Source: Roseivivax sp. GX 12232
GTDB taxonomy: Bacteria; Pseudomonadota; Alphaproteobacteria; Rhodobacterales; Rhodobacteraceae
Direction of reading: 5' to 3'
Assembly (NCBI RefSeq): GCF_021272185.1
Contig: NZ_JAJSEC010000001.1
Coordinates: 248,001-312,000, forward strand
Length of the DNA: 64,000 nt
A program made the position numbers and the translations under genes. The notes under the pieces were generated by a model. It searched no databases, had not been told where the DNA came from, and saw only the letters and a list, made by a program, of their open reading frames with translations. Position 1 is the stretch's first letter, and each line of letters starts with the position of its first letter. Below, piece after piece: positions 28,359 through 36,975 of the stretch.

Positions 28359-29036
28359 ATGGCAGCCAGATCGAACACCACGCGGATCCGCGAGGCCCTG
28401 GAACGCGCCATCGTCGACGGCCGCTTCGCGCCGGGCAGCAGGCTCGACCCGGTGGCGCTGGCCGCCGAGTTCCGCTGTTCCCGCACCCCGATCCGCGAGG
28501 CGCTGCAACAGCTCGAAACCACCGGGCTGGTGCGCGTGCACGCCAAGCGCGGCAGCTTCGTGGCGGAATGGTCGCTGGAAGAGCTGACCGAGCGCTTCGA
28601 GATGATGGCCGAGATGGAGGCGACCTGCGCGGGCCTCGCCGCGCGGCGCATCACCGAGACCGAGCTGGCGGATCTCGAGGCCCGGCACATGGCCTGCGGC
28701 GACCGCGTGGAGGCGGGCGAGCACGAGGCCTATTACGCCGAGAATACCGCCTTCCACGATTGCATCTACCGCGCCACGCACAACAGCTTCATGGCCCGCG
28801 AGGCGCAGCGGCTGCACGCCATGCTGCAGCCCTACCGGCGGATGCAGCTCAGGCTGCGCAACCGGGTGGCGCGCTCCTTCGCCGAACATGGCGCGGTGCT
28901 CGAGGCGATCCGCCGGGGCGACGACCGCGCCGCCGCCGATGCCATGCGCCGCCATGTGATCATCCAGGGCGACCGCTTCCACGACCTCCTGGCCGTGCTG
29001 CGCAGCGAGGCGCCGGTGGAGGCGCAATCGGCCTGA
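28359..29036 (+). CDS. GntR-family (FCD) transcriptional regulator
   Basis: 225 residues. The N-terminal winged helix-turn-helix has DPVALAAEFRCSRTPIREALQQLETTGLVRV, broken here as FRCSRTPIREALQQL for the recognition region. The C-terminal FCD domain keeps the likely metal ligands in AFHDCIYRATHN, FAEHGAVLEAI and MRRHVIIQGD. FCD regulators usually sense small organic acids. The start at 28359 has AAAGGA upstream; the frame is open much further back without coding signs. No obvious target gene is adjacent, though it precedes the catabolic region to the right. Confidence 0.9.
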   Translation: MAARSNTTRIREALERAIVDGRFAPGSRLDPVALAAEFRCSRTPIREALQQLETTGLVRVHAKRGSFVAEWSLEELTERFEMMAEMEATCAGLAARRITETELADLEARHMACGDRVEAGEHEAYYAENTAFHDCIYRATHNSFMAREAQRLHAMLQPYRRMQLRLRNRVARSFAEHGAVLEAIRRGDDRAAADAMRRHVIIQGDRFHDLLAVLRSEAPVEAQSA

Positions 29037-29181
29037 GGGGGCGGCTTTTCAGGGCGGATCAGGCAGCGGCGAAGCGGCCTGAGGTGCGTCCTGCGAGTAT
29101 GTGCGCCGTGGCGCGGTGGGCGCGCAGGCACACCTTAAAGGCCCTGTGCGCTCTGACCCCAAGCGAGCCGCACCCCGGCCC

Positions 29182-29847
29182 TCACCCCGCCCGACCCTCC
29201 AGCTCCGCCAGAAGCGCCGCGGTCGTCACCTGCCGGCAATAGCCCTTGATCGCGGAGAGCGAGGCCGCCTGCCGCGCCTCGGTATAGGTCGCGCAGGCGT
29301 CGGTCACCTGGGTCACCAGGTAGTTCAGGTCGCAGGCGTCGCGGATCGCACTTTCCACGCATTGATCCGTCAGCACCCCCGAGACGATCAGCTGCGCCAC
29401 CCCGAGGTTGCGCAATACGTAGTCGATATGGGTCGAGACGAAGACCGAAGAGGAAGACTTCGGCAGCCAGATCTCGTCCGGCCCCGGGGCGATCTCCGCG
29501 ATCACCCGCCCGTCGAAGGAGCCCTTGGGCACGTTGAAGCCGGTGATCTTGTAGTCGAGCGAGCGGTCGCGCCCGTCGCGGGTCAGGCTTTCGATCGTGG
29601 TGTAGAGGACCTCGATCCCCGCCGCCCGTGCCCCGGCCTGCAGCGCCTGCATGTTGGGCAGCACCTCGCGGCGGAACCTCTCGATGAAGGGCAGATGCAG
29701 GCTCTCGCGCTCCTCGGCGTCGGCCTCCTGCACCTCGCCGCCCTCGGGGTGCAGGCAATAGTTCTGCACGTCGACAAAGAGCAGCGCGGCGCGCGCGGGC
29801 TCGATCGGGATCTCGCGGCTCTCGGTCGACAGGAAGGGGCTGGGCAT
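29182..29847 (-). CDS. Isochorismatase-fold cysteine hydrolase (amidase type)
   Basis: 221 residues. The catalytic triad of the family is visible: Asp in LLFVDVQNY, Lys in WLPKSSSSVF and Cys in TDQCVESAIRDA, with the cis-peptide segment VSGVLTDQC. Relatives hydrolyse N-carbamoylsarcosine, ureidoacrylate or nicotinamide. The divergent glutamine-synthetase-like gene and the nearby polyamine-type transporter suggest an amide or ureide substrate in nitrogen assimilation, which is inference. Start ATG at 29847; a shared-motif site lies 53 bases upstream. Confidence 0.85.
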   Translation of the reverse strand: MPSPFLSTESREIPIEPARAALLFVDVQNYCLHPEGGEVQEADAEERESLHLPFIERFRREVLPNMQALQAGARAAGIEVLYTTIESLTRDGRDRSLDYKITGFNVPKGSFDGRVIAEIAPGPDEIWLPKSSSSVFVSTHIDYVLRNLGVAQLIVSGVLTDQCVESAIRDACDLNYLVTQVTDACATYTEARQAASLSAIKGYCRQVTTAALLAELEGRAG

Positions 29848-29900
29848 GGGCGCTCCTCGCGGCACTCCGGGCCAAACCCCCGGAAAATCATTGCGTATTT

Positions 29901-29914
29901 CGGACATTTGTTCA
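29901..29914. promoter_or_regulatory. Shared operator-like motif, site 1
   Basis: CGGACA-TT-TGTTCA fits the everted core CGRACW-WW-TGTYCG with one mismatch. It lies between divergent starts, 53 bases from the isochorismatase-like gene and 39 from the glutamine-synthetase-like gene. The outer half-sites are poor. Confidence 0.55.
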
Positions 29915-29953
29915 GAAATGACGGAAGGAGACAAGCGGCGATCAGGAGAGACC

Positions 29954-31255
29954 ATGCCCCTGCCCATCCATATGGCCGGCCTGTCCGACCTGGCCGGACA
30001 GCTGCGCGGCAAGGGCTTCGCGGCCGCCGATCTCGAGGCGCGCTGCCGCTCGGGCGTCGGCTGGACGCCGACCAACGCGCAGATCACCTGTTTCGACGGC
30101 ATCGCGCCCTCGCCCTATGGCTCGACCGGCGACATGCTGCTGCGCCCGGACCCCAAGCGCAGCTTCACCGCGCCGATGCCCGCGGGCCCCGACCTGCGGC
30201 TGACGCTGGGCCATGTCACCGCGCGCGACGGCAGCCCCTGGATGGCCTGCCTGAGCCAGCACCTTTCCGCAGCACTCGCGCGCTTCGAGGCGGCGAGCGG
30301 CCTGAGCGTCATGGCCAGCTTCGAGCATGAGTTCATCCTGCCCGACCACGCCGGGGACAGCGGCTTTTCCCTGGCCGGCTTCCACCGCGCGCAGGGCGCG
30401 CTCGAGGACATGCTCTGGGCGCTGCATGGCGCGGGGCTGCGGCCGGATTCGCTCTTGCGGGAATACGGGCCCGGCCAGTTCGAGGTGACCCTGCCGCCGC
30501 AGCCCGCGCTGCGCGCCGCCGACGAGGCCATCGCACTCCGCGAGATCATCCGCGCCGTGGCCCGCGCCCGCGGCGAGACTGCCAGCTTCACGCCCTGCCC
30601 GGACCCGGAAACGGTGGGCAACGGCGTGCATATCCACCTGAGCTTCTGGGACGCCGAGGGCCATCCCGCGACCTTCGACCCCGAGGGCCCCTGCGAGCTG
30701 AGCCGCATCGCCGGACAGGCCGCCGCCGGAATCGTCGCGCATATGCCCGCGATCTGCGCCCTGACCGCGCCCTCGGTGCCCAGCTACACGCGGCTTCAGC
30801 CGCACCGCTGGAGCGCCTCTTTCGCCAATCTCGCCGTGCAGGACCGCGAGGCGGGGCTGCGCATCTGCCCGACCTCCAGCGACGCGCCGGACAAGCGCGC
30901 GCGGCAGTTCAACTACGAATACCGCGCCGCTGACGCCGCCGCCTCGCCCTGGCTGGCGCTTTCGGCGCTGGTCCATGCCGCCGCCGCGGGCGTCGAGGCC
31001 GGGCTGCCCTGCCCGGAGCCGACCGAGGGCGACCTCTCGGAGATGTCGCCCGAGGCGCTGGCCGAACTGGGCATCCGCCCGCTGCCCCGCAGCCTGCCCG
31101 AGGCGCTCGATCTTCTCGAGACCGCGCCCGAGGTGGCGGGCTGGTATCCCGAGGGCTTCATCGCGCTTTACCTCGACCACAAGCGCTTCGAGGCGGGCGA
31201 GGTCGCCGACCTGCCCGAAGCGGAGATTCTGAAACGCTATGCAGCGGCTTATTGA
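29954..31255 (+). CDS. Glutamine-synthetase-like ligase
   Basis: 433 residues of the GlnA/PuuA superfamily: ATP-dependent joining of glutamate, or a similar acid, to ammonia or an amine. Visible catalytic blocks are ASFEHEFILP (metal Glu), GPGQFEVTLPP, GNGVHIHLSFWD (His) and PSYTRLQPHRWSASFANLAV in place of the usual Gly-Trp-Gly-containing ATP segment. That change makes true glutamine synthesis unlikely; a gamma-glutamylamide synthetase acting on an imported amine is plausible. The start at 29954 has AGGAG five bases upstream; the frame is open to 29846. A polyamine-type transporter follows. Confidence 0.82.
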   Translation: MPLPIHMAGLSDLAGQLRGKGFAAADLEARCRSGVGWTPTNAQITCFDGIAPSPYGSTGDMLLRPDPKRSFTAPMPAGPDLRLTLGHVTARDGSPWMACLSQHLSAALARFEAASGLSVMASFEHEFILPDHAGDSGFSLAGFHRAQGALEDMLWALHGAGLRPDSLLREYGPGQFEVTLPPQPALRAADEAIALREIIRAVARARGETASFTPCPDPETVGNGVHIHLSFWDAEGHPATFDPEGPCELSRIAGQAAAGIVAHMPAICALTAPSVPSYTRLQPHRWSASFANLAVQDREAGLRICPTSSDAPDKRARQFNYEYRAADAAASPWLALSALVHAAAAGVEAGLPCPEPTEGDLSEMSPEALAELGIRPLPRSLPEALDLLETAPEVAGWYPEGFIALYLDHKRFEAGEVADLPEAEILKRYAAAY

Positions 31256-31287
31256 GCCGCCGCGCGGCGCGTCTCCATGCTTGAATT

Positions 31288-31323
31288 TGTCCGCATAACG
31301 ATCAATAGTTCGCTATACGAACA
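31288..31323. promoter_or_regulatory. Shared operator-like motif, site 2 (two full sites)
   Basis: TGTCCG-CATAA-CGATCA (31288-31304) and AGTTCG-CTATA-CGAACA (31307-31323) are two 17-bp palindromes with centres 19 bases apart. The inner halves form CGATCA-AT-AGTTCG. The second touches the ribosome binding site of the downstream binding-protein gene. Confidence 0.75.
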
Positions 31324-31335
31324 AGGAGGATGAAG

Positions 31336-32517
31336 ATGACCGCCCAACGACCCAGACTGCCCCAGACCCTGCGCCGCCCCGGTGCCGGAGGAATGTCCCG
31401 CCGCAGCGTGCTGGGCGGCATGGCCGCCGGCCTCGCCGCAAGCGGCCTGCCCGGCGCCGCACTTGCCCAGGACGACGGCATCGCGCTTCTGACCTGGGAC
31501 GCCTATGCCGACCCCCGCCTGCTCGACATGTGGCGCAGCCAGACCGATGTGCCGATCCGCTACGAGATCCACATCTCGGACCCGACCTCGGTGAACCGCC
31601 TGCGCGCGGGCGAGACCTCGGTCTGGAACTTCATCAACCTCAACAACCCCTGGGCCCGCGAGATCATGTATCCCGAGGATCTGATCTACGCCCTGCCCCG
31701 CGACCGCTTCGAGCCGCTCTATGCCCAGATGTTCGAGAAGTTCGCCATGCCCTACGACTGGGCGCTGTCGAAGGACGGCGAGAACCTCCTCGGCGTGGTG
31801 CAGCGCTTCGAGACCTTCGACTTCGTGGTGAACTCCGACGTGATCTCGCCCGCCATGGCCAAGGACGAAGGCTGGGATCTCTTCAACAACCCCGATTTCG
31901 CCGGGCGCTACGGCATCCTCGCCTATGAGGACTGGAACGTCATGGACATCTGCATGGGCGCGGGCATCCACCCCTTCAAGCCCAAGACCGAGGCCGATTA
32001 CGCCAAGTTCGAGGACACCGCCCGGGCCTGGATCAACAACGCCAAGATGATCACCACCGACTTCGTGCAGCTCAACCTGGCGATGCTCAACGGCGAGATC
32101 GACCTTTACTTCACCGGCGGCACCTATACCGCCAGCTCGGCCCGCGCCGAGGGGGCGACCAATATCTACGCCATCACCCCCAACTCCGGCCCGGCCGACG
32201 GCAAGGGCGGGATCAACTGGATCGAGCTCAACTCCGCCGTGGCCAATCCCGCCGGCAAGGAGGCGACCTTCGACTTCCTGGAATGGATCACCACGCCCGA
32301 CGCCGCCGAGATCGTGGCCCGCGGCAACGGAAACCTGCAGCCGGTGAGCCAGATGGCCCAGGACGAGGTGCTTGGCCGGTTCAGCGCCGACGAGCTGAAC
32401 GCGATCCAGTGGGACGAGTTCGACGAGCGCATCGCCAATGCGGTCGAATTCGACATCGTGCCCGATTACGACCGCCTCTACGACATCTACTCGGCGGCCA
32501 TCCGTGATCGCGGCTGA
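31336..32517 (+). CDS. Polyamine-type ABC transporter substrate-binding protein, Tat-exported
   Basis: 393 residues with a twin-arginine signal (MSRRSVLGGMAAGLAASGL, cleavage near ALA-Q) preceded by about 20 polar residues. The mature part resembles PotD/PotF spermidine/putrescine-binding proteins (LLTWDAYADPRLLDMW, WNFINLNNPWAREIM). Tat export implies folding before transport. The ATG at 31336 lies six bases after AAGGAGG; the ATG at 31330 abuts that site and is less likely. First gene of a four-gene transporter operon, directly behind two operator-like sites. Confidence 0.88.
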   Translation: MTAQRPRLPQTLRRPGAGGMSRRSVLGGMAAGLAASGLPGAALAQDDGIALLTWDAYADPRLLDMWRSQTDVPIRYEIHISDPTSVNRLRAGETSVWNFINLNNPWAREIMYPEDLIYALPRDRFEPLYAQMFEKFAMPYDWALSKDGENLLGVVQRFETFDFVVNSDVISPAMAKDEGWDLFNNPDFAGRYGILAYEDWNVMDICMGAGIHPFKPKTEADYAKFEDTARAWINNAKMITTDFVQLNLAMLNGEIDLYFTGGTYTASSARAEGATNIYAITPNSGPADGKGGINWIELNSAVANPAGKEATFDFLEWITTPDAAEIVARGNGNLQPVSQMAQDEVLGRFSADELNAIQWDEFDERIANAVEFDIVPDYDRLYDIYSAAIRDRG

Positions 32518-32524
32518 CCTCTCG

Positions 32525-33571
32525 ATGACGCAAGACAGCCGACCCGTTCTGGGCCAAGCCGCGCTCAGCCTCCAGGGGCTGAGCCGGTCCTTCGGCTCTC
32601 TCCAGGCGCTTTCCTCGGTGTCTCTCGACATCGAGGAGGGCGAGTTCTTCACGATCGTCGGGCCCTCGGGCTCCGGCAAGACGACGCTGCTGCGCATCCT
32701 CGCGGGGCTCGACCAGCCGACCGAGGGGCAGCTTCTCCTGCGCGGGCGCGACATCACGCGGCTTGCGCCGAACAAGCGCCCGACCGCCATGGTCTTCCAG
32801 TCGCTGGCGCTCTTCGATCACCGCACCGTGGGCGAGAACGTCGGCTTCGCGCTGAAGATGCGCGGCATCGCCAAGGCCAAGCGCGACGCCCGCGCCCGCG
32901 AATTGCTCGAGCTGGTGCGGCTCGGCGCGGAGTATTTCGACAAGCCGGTGACGCAATGCTCGGGCGGCGAGCGGCAGCGCGTGGCCCTGGCCCGCGTCCT
33001 GGCCTCCGAGCCCGAGATCCTGTTCTTCGACGAGCCGCTCTCGGCGCTCGACTACCGGCTGCGCAAGACGCTGGAGGTCGAGCTGCGCGCGCTGCAGAAG
33101 CGCACCGGGCGGACCTTCGTCTACATCACCCACAGCCTCGAAGAGGCCATGGTGATGTCCGACCGCATCGGCATCATGCGCGACGGCCAACTGGTGCAGG
33201 TCGGCAGCCCGGCCGAAATCTACGGCCGCCCGGACAGCCGCTTCGTGGCGAGCTTCATGGGCGAGGTGAACATCCTCAAGGTCGCGGAGGGCCGCCTGCC
33301 CGAGCTGGACCTGCCCCTGCCCGGCACGCCCGACGGCTACGTGGTGCTGCGCCCCGAGGCGCTGCGCCTCGAGGAGGGCACCGAGACCGGCGCGCCCGGC
33401 TTTGCGGCCCGCGTGGCCGAGGTCTTCCGCCTGGGCTCGCGGGTGCAGCTGCACCTCGAAAGCCCCGCCGGGCTGATGATCGCGGAACTGCCCGCCGAGA
33501 CCCAGATCCGCCCCGGCGCCACGGCCCGGGTGAGCTTTGCCCCCGAGGCCGCGCACTGGGTGGCCGAATGA
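32525..33571 (+). CDS. Polyamine-type ABC transporter ATPase
   Basis: 348 residues. Walker A GPSGSGKTT, Q-loop VFQSLALFDH, signature CSGGERQRVALAR, Walker B ILFFDEPLSALD and H-loop ITHSLEEAMV are present, followed by a TOBE-like C-terminal region. It would energise uptake as a homodimer with the two downstream permeases. The ATG at 32525 lies eight bases after the binding-protein stop without a clear ribosome binding site; a GTG at 32504 is the alternative. Its stop overlaps the next ATG (ATGA). Confidence 0.9.
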   Translation: MTQDSRPVLGQAALSLQGLSRSFGSLQALSSVSLDIEEGEFFTIVGPSGSGKTTLLRILAGLDQPTEGQLLLRGRDITRLAPNKRPTAMVFQSLALFDHRTVGENVGFALKMRGIAKAKRDARARELLELVRLGAEYFDKPVTQCSGGERQRVALARVLASEPEILFFDEPLSALDYRLRKTLEVELRALQKRTGRTFVYITHSLEEAMVMSDRIGIMRDGQLVQVGSPAEIYGRPDSRFVASFMGEVNILKVAEGRLPELDLPLPGTPDGYVVLRPEALRLEEGTETGAPGFAARVAEVFRLGSRVQLHLESPAGLMIAELPAETQIRPGATARVSFAPEAAHWVAE

Positions 33572-34413
33572 GCCCGGGGCGCACCGGATATCTCTTCGCC
33601 CTGCCGGTGGCGCTGTTTCTGCTGGCGGGTTTCGCCACGCCCATCGGCATCGTCGCCTGGTACAGCCTGATGGAGCCGCGCACCTTCGCGCTGACCGCCG
33701 AGACGACGCTCACCAACTACCGCGCCGCCTTCACCGAGGGCTACGGCCCGCCGTTCTTCTGGTCGATCACCGGGGCGGTGGCCACGACGCTGGCCTGCGC
33801 GCTCCTGGCCTGGCCCACCGCGAAGATGCTGCACCAGCTCGCCGGGCGCGGCGCGGCGGTGCTGACCGGGCTGATCGCGGTGCCGATCTTCGTCTCCGAA
33901 AGCGTCCGGCTCTTCGGCATGTCGCTGTTCCTCATGCCCGGCGGCGGCATCCTTGCCGGCAGCCTGCGGGCTCTCTTCGACGTCAACATCGGCACGGTGC
34001 TGAACACCAAGCTCGGGGTCTTCCTGGGCATGGTCTACGTGCATTTCCCCTTCATGCTGTTTCCGCTTCTGCTGGGCGTGGCGCTGATCCCGCAGGACCG
34101 GCGCGACGCGGCACGCGACCTCGGCGCCTCGCGCTGGCAGATCCTGCGCGAGGTCGAGCTGCCGCTCGCCATGCCGGGGCTGATCATCGGCGCGCTCCTG
34201 ACCTTCGTCCTCTGCGTCGGCGCCAATGCCGAGGCGGCGATCCTCGGCGGCCAGGCGATCAGCGTGGTGACCCGCGCGATCGAGCAGCGCTTCTCCTACG
34301 CGCAGGATTGGCCCATGGGCGCGGCGCTGACCATGCTAGTGGTCGCGGTGACGGCGCTGGTGGTCTTCCCGGCGCTGGCGCGGATCGACCTCAACAAGCT
34401 CATCCGGAGGTAG
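33568..34413 (+). CDS. Polyamine-type ABC transporter permease 1 (PotB-like)
   Basis: 281 residues with six predicted spans and the EAA loop GVALIPQDRRDAARDLGAS. The N-terminal span (GYLFALPVALFLLAGFATP) and the periplasmic YRAAFTEG region resemble PotB/PotH permeases. It forms the membrane pore with the next gene. The start overlaps the ATPase stop as ATGA. A GGAGG just before its stop serves the next gene, which starts with TTG. Confidence 0.9.
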   Translation: MSPGRTGYLFALPVALFLLAGFATPIGIVAWYSLMEPRTFALTAETTLTNYRAAFTEGYGPPFFWSITGAVATTLACALLAWPTAKMLHQLAGRGAAVLTGLIAVPIFVSESVRLFGMSLFLMPGGGILAGSLRALFDVNIGTVLNTKLGVFLGMVYVHFPFMLFPLLLGVALIPQDRRDAARDLGASRWQILREVELPLAMPGLIIGALLTFVLCVGANAEAAILGGQAISVVTRAIEQRFSYAQDWPMGAALTMLVVAVTALVVFPALARIDLNKLIRR

Positions 34414-34415
34414 CC

Positions 34416-35195
34416 TTGCCCCGACTTCTCCGTTCGCTCTGGCTGACGCTGATCCTGGCGCTCCTTTACATGCCGATCCTCTCGGTGGTGCTGGCGAGCC
34501 TCGCCAACACCCGCTACATGCGCTTCCCGCATCGCACCTGGTCGGTCGGCGCCTATACCGACACCTTTTCCCAGCAGGAGACGCTGACCCTGCACCTGGT
34601 GTCGCTGAAGGTGGCGCTTTGCGTGACGCTGTTTTCGGTGATCCTCGGGGCGCTCGGGGCCATGGCCTTCGCGCGCTACGACTGGCGCGGGCGTTCGATC
34701 TACCAGAAGGCCGTGGTGCTGCCGATCTTCTTTCCGCAGCCGGTGCTGGGGCTGGCGCTCCTGATGTTCTATTCCGCGCTCGGCATCCCGCCCAGCTGGA
34801 AGACCGCGATCTTCGCCCATATGGTCTGGATCCTGCCGATCGTGACCCTTGTGATCTCGATCCGGCTGTTCGGCTACGACCCCGCGCAGGAGGACGCCGC
34901 GCGCGACCTCGGCGCCTCGCGCTGGCAGGTCCTGCGCGAGGTCACCCTGCCCCACCTGGCGCCGGGGCTGATTTCGGGCGGGCTCTTCGCCTTCCTGCTG
35001 TCCTGGTCGAACCTGCCGCTGTCGATCTTCACCACCGGGGCCGACACGACGCTGCCGGAATGGCTCTTCAGCCGGGTCGCGACGAATTACGCGCCGGTGG
35101 TCTCGGCCATCGCGGTGATCGGCACTTTCGCCTCGGTGATCCTGGGCGTGCTGGTGCTGCTGGGGCTGCGGCTGAGCCGCGCCCGCGCGGGCTAG
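34416..35195 (+). CDS. Polyamine-type ABC transporter permease 2 (PotC-like), TTG start
   Basis: 259 residues with six spans and the EAA loop YDPAQEDAARDLGAS. No ATG or GTG lies near the expected start, but TTG at 34416 has GGAGG exactly five bases upstream and gives an N-terminus PRLLRSLWLTLILALL typical of PotC/PotI permeases. Together with permease 1 it completes the importer. Its TAG stop (35193-35195) shares bases with the TAG of the convergent AKR-RidA gene. Confidence 0.88.
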   Translation: MPRLLRSLWLTLILALLYMPILSVVLASLANTRYMRFPHRTWSVGAYTDTFSQQETLTLHLVSLKVALCVTLFSVILGALGAMAFARYDWRGRSIYQKAVVLPIFFPQPVLGLALLMFYSALGIPPSWKTAIFAHMVWILPIVTLVISIRLFGYDPAQEDAARDLGASRWQVLREVTLPHLAPGLISGGLFAFLLSWSNLPLSIFTTGADTTLPEWLFSRVATNYAPVVSAIAVIGTFASVILGVLVLLGLRLSRARAG

Positions 35196-36658
35196 TCCAG
35201 CTCGGCCTCGGCCTCGATCTCGACCAGGTAGTCGCCGATCAGCTCATCCGCGACGATCAGCGTGTTGGCCGGGCGCACCGCGCCGAAGGCCCGCGCATGG
35301 GCCGCCGAGACGCCGGGCCAGTCGGCCTCGCGGGTGAGGTAGATCCGGGTCCGAAGCACGTCCTCTGGCGCGCCGCCAAGCGAGGTGATCGCCCCGGTGA
35401 TCTTGTCGAGGATATAGACCGCCTGCGCCTCGGCGTCGCCCGGAGCCACGGGCGCGCCCGCGGGATCGGTCGCGGTGGTGCCGCTGACCAGGATGCGCTT
35501 GCCCTTGCGGATGGCCCGGGCAAAGCCCGCCTTGGCCTCCCAGACCGAGCCGCTTTCGGCGATTGTGCGCTCGGGCCGTGCCGGCGACGGGCCGGTCGCC
35601 ATGACCGGCGGCAGCGCCGCCATGTGGTGCGACAGGTCCCCCGAGGCGGTCAGGAAGGGCGGCTTGCGGTATTCGTCGCCGCAGTCGCCCGGCACCGGGG
35701 TCAGCGCCTCGGTGGCCTCGGCGATCACCGCGCGGTCCTCGGTGTCGAGGCGCAGCCCCATGAGCCGGGCGTTGTCGGCGCGGTGGCTGTTCTCGCCCAG
35801 CCGCGCGCCGACGATCACGCCCGCCACGGAGGCGTGATCCAGCACCCAGCGGCTCGCCACGTTGGAGACCGAGACGCCGTGCTTGTCGGCCACGCCGCCC
35901 AGCGCCCCCATCAGCGCCTGGAAGCGCGCCCAGCCGCCGGTGGTGTCGATGAAGCGCTTGTATTTCATCCGCGACCAATCGGGGATGTCTTGAGGCTCGG
36001 GCGCGTCGCGCCAGCGGTCCGAGAGGAAGCCGCCGCAAAGCGTGCCGAAGGCCAGAAGGCCCACACCATGCTCCTCGGCGACCGCGCTCAGATCGCCCGC
36101 CGCGCGGCGGTCGAGCAGCGAGAAACAGACCTGGTTCGAGGTGACCTCGATCCCGTGCTTCAGGACCAGCCGCAGGTGCTGGGCGTCGAAATTCGTCAGG
36201 CCGATATGGCCGATCAGCCCTTCCTCGCGCAGCCGCATCAACCCCTCGAGCGCATCGAGGTATTCCGGCGACTGGTATTGCCACCAGTGGAACTGCATGA
36301 CGTCGATCCGGTCCATGTCGAGCCGCGCGAGCGCGCGTTCCACCCCGGCCCGCACGGTGCCGAGGTCCATCGGCCCCGGCTCGGGGCACCATTTGGTCAG
36401 GATCACCGGCGCGGCGCGGCCCTCGGCGGTGAGGATGCGCCGGGCGCGGCCCGCGACGATCTCGGCGCTGCCGTAGTGGTCGGCCATGTCGAAGGTGTCG
36501 AAGCCCTCGCGGGCGTAGTCGGCCAGCGCCTCGGCGGCGGCGTCGAGGTCGTAGGATTTGCCGTCCCGCTCCTGGTCCGCCATCTGCCAGAGACCGGTGA
36601 CGATGCGCGAGACGGAAAGGCCCGAAGCGAGCGGTGTCCGGTCGAGAGAATGGGCCAT
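35192..36658 (-). CDS. Aldo/keto reductase fused to a RidA (YjgF) domain
   Basis: 488 residues. Residues 1 to about 330 form an aldo/keto reductase with the tetrad visible: Asp and Tyr in FDMADHYGSAE, Lys in VILTKWCPE and His in MQFHWWQYQ. Residues from about 365 form a RidA domain (ILVSGTTATDPAGAPV, and the key Arg in LRTRIYLTRE). RidA proteins hydrolyse reactive enamine/imine intermediates, so the fusion could reduce a carbonyl and clear an imine in one amine pathway. The start at 36658 has GGAGG five bases upstream. A shared-motif site lies 16 bases above the start. Confidence 0.88.
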   Translation of the reverse strand: MAHSLDRTPLASGLSVSRIVTGLWQMADQERDGKSYDLDAAAEALADYAREGFDTFDMADHYGSAEIVAGRARRILTAEGRAAPVILTKWCPEPGPMDLGTVRAGVERALARLDMDRIDVMQFHWWQYQSPEYLDALEGLMRLREEGLIGHIGLTNFDAQHLRLVLKHGIEVTSNQVCFSLLDRRAAGDLSAVAEEHGVGLLAFGTLCGGFLSDRWRDAPEPQDIPDWSRMKYKRFIDTTGGWARFQALMGALGGVADKHGVSVSNVASRWVLDHASVAGVIVGARLGENSHRADNARLMGLRLDTEDRAVIAEATEALTPVPGDCGDEYRKPPFLTASGDLSHHMAALPPVMATGPSPARPERTIAESGSVWEAKAGFARAIRKGKRILVSGTTATDPAGAPVAPGDAEAQAVYILDKITGAITSLGGAPEDVLRTRIYLTREADWPGVSAAHARAFGAVRPANTLIVADELIGDYLVEIEAEAELD

Positions 36659-36673
36659 GCGGGCCTCCATTTG

Positions 36674-36687
36674 CGAACTGATGTGCG
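36674..36687. promoter_or_regulatory. Shared operator-like motif, site 3
   Basis: CGAACT-GA-TGTGCG lies 15 bases upstream of the AKR-RidA start. A further TGTTCG...CGGACA pair (36712-36729) follows, with a six-base centre instead of five. Confidence 0.55.
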
Positions 36688-36893
36688 GAAAGCGGTCGGT
36701 TGCGGGATGATTGTTCGTTTCTCCGGACACGTCAACCTCCCTGTCCAACTTGCGGTGGTGCCGGGAATAGCACCGGCTTTTCAGCGCCTTAAGCACCCAC
36801 GCCGCCAGCCACCCAAGCCCAAGCGCCACCGCGCCACCCGGCCCGCCCAAAAAATCAATTGACCGCCCGCCCTGCCTTCGCCAAGCTCACTAG

Positions 36894-36918
36894 CGGACAA
36901 AAGTCCGCATATCGCACA
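36894..36918. promoter_or_regulatory. Shared operator-like motif, site 4
   Basis: CGGACA-AA-AGTCCG is a perfect 14-bp palindrome (36894-36907). It extends as AGTCCG-CATAT-CGCACA (36902-36918), ending 57 bases before the amino-acid-binding protein gene. Confidence 0.7.
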
Positions 36919-36975
36919 TAAGAGGTCGGCCCGGGTCTGCGCCCGCAACGGCCGCATCCAACGGGAGACACCAAG

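Noticed and set aside
26244-29036. A 930-codon plus-strand frame ending in the GntR protein
   Set aside because: Only the last 225 codons show family homology and a ribosome binding site. The rest is antisense to the histidine kinase plus an intergenic stretch.
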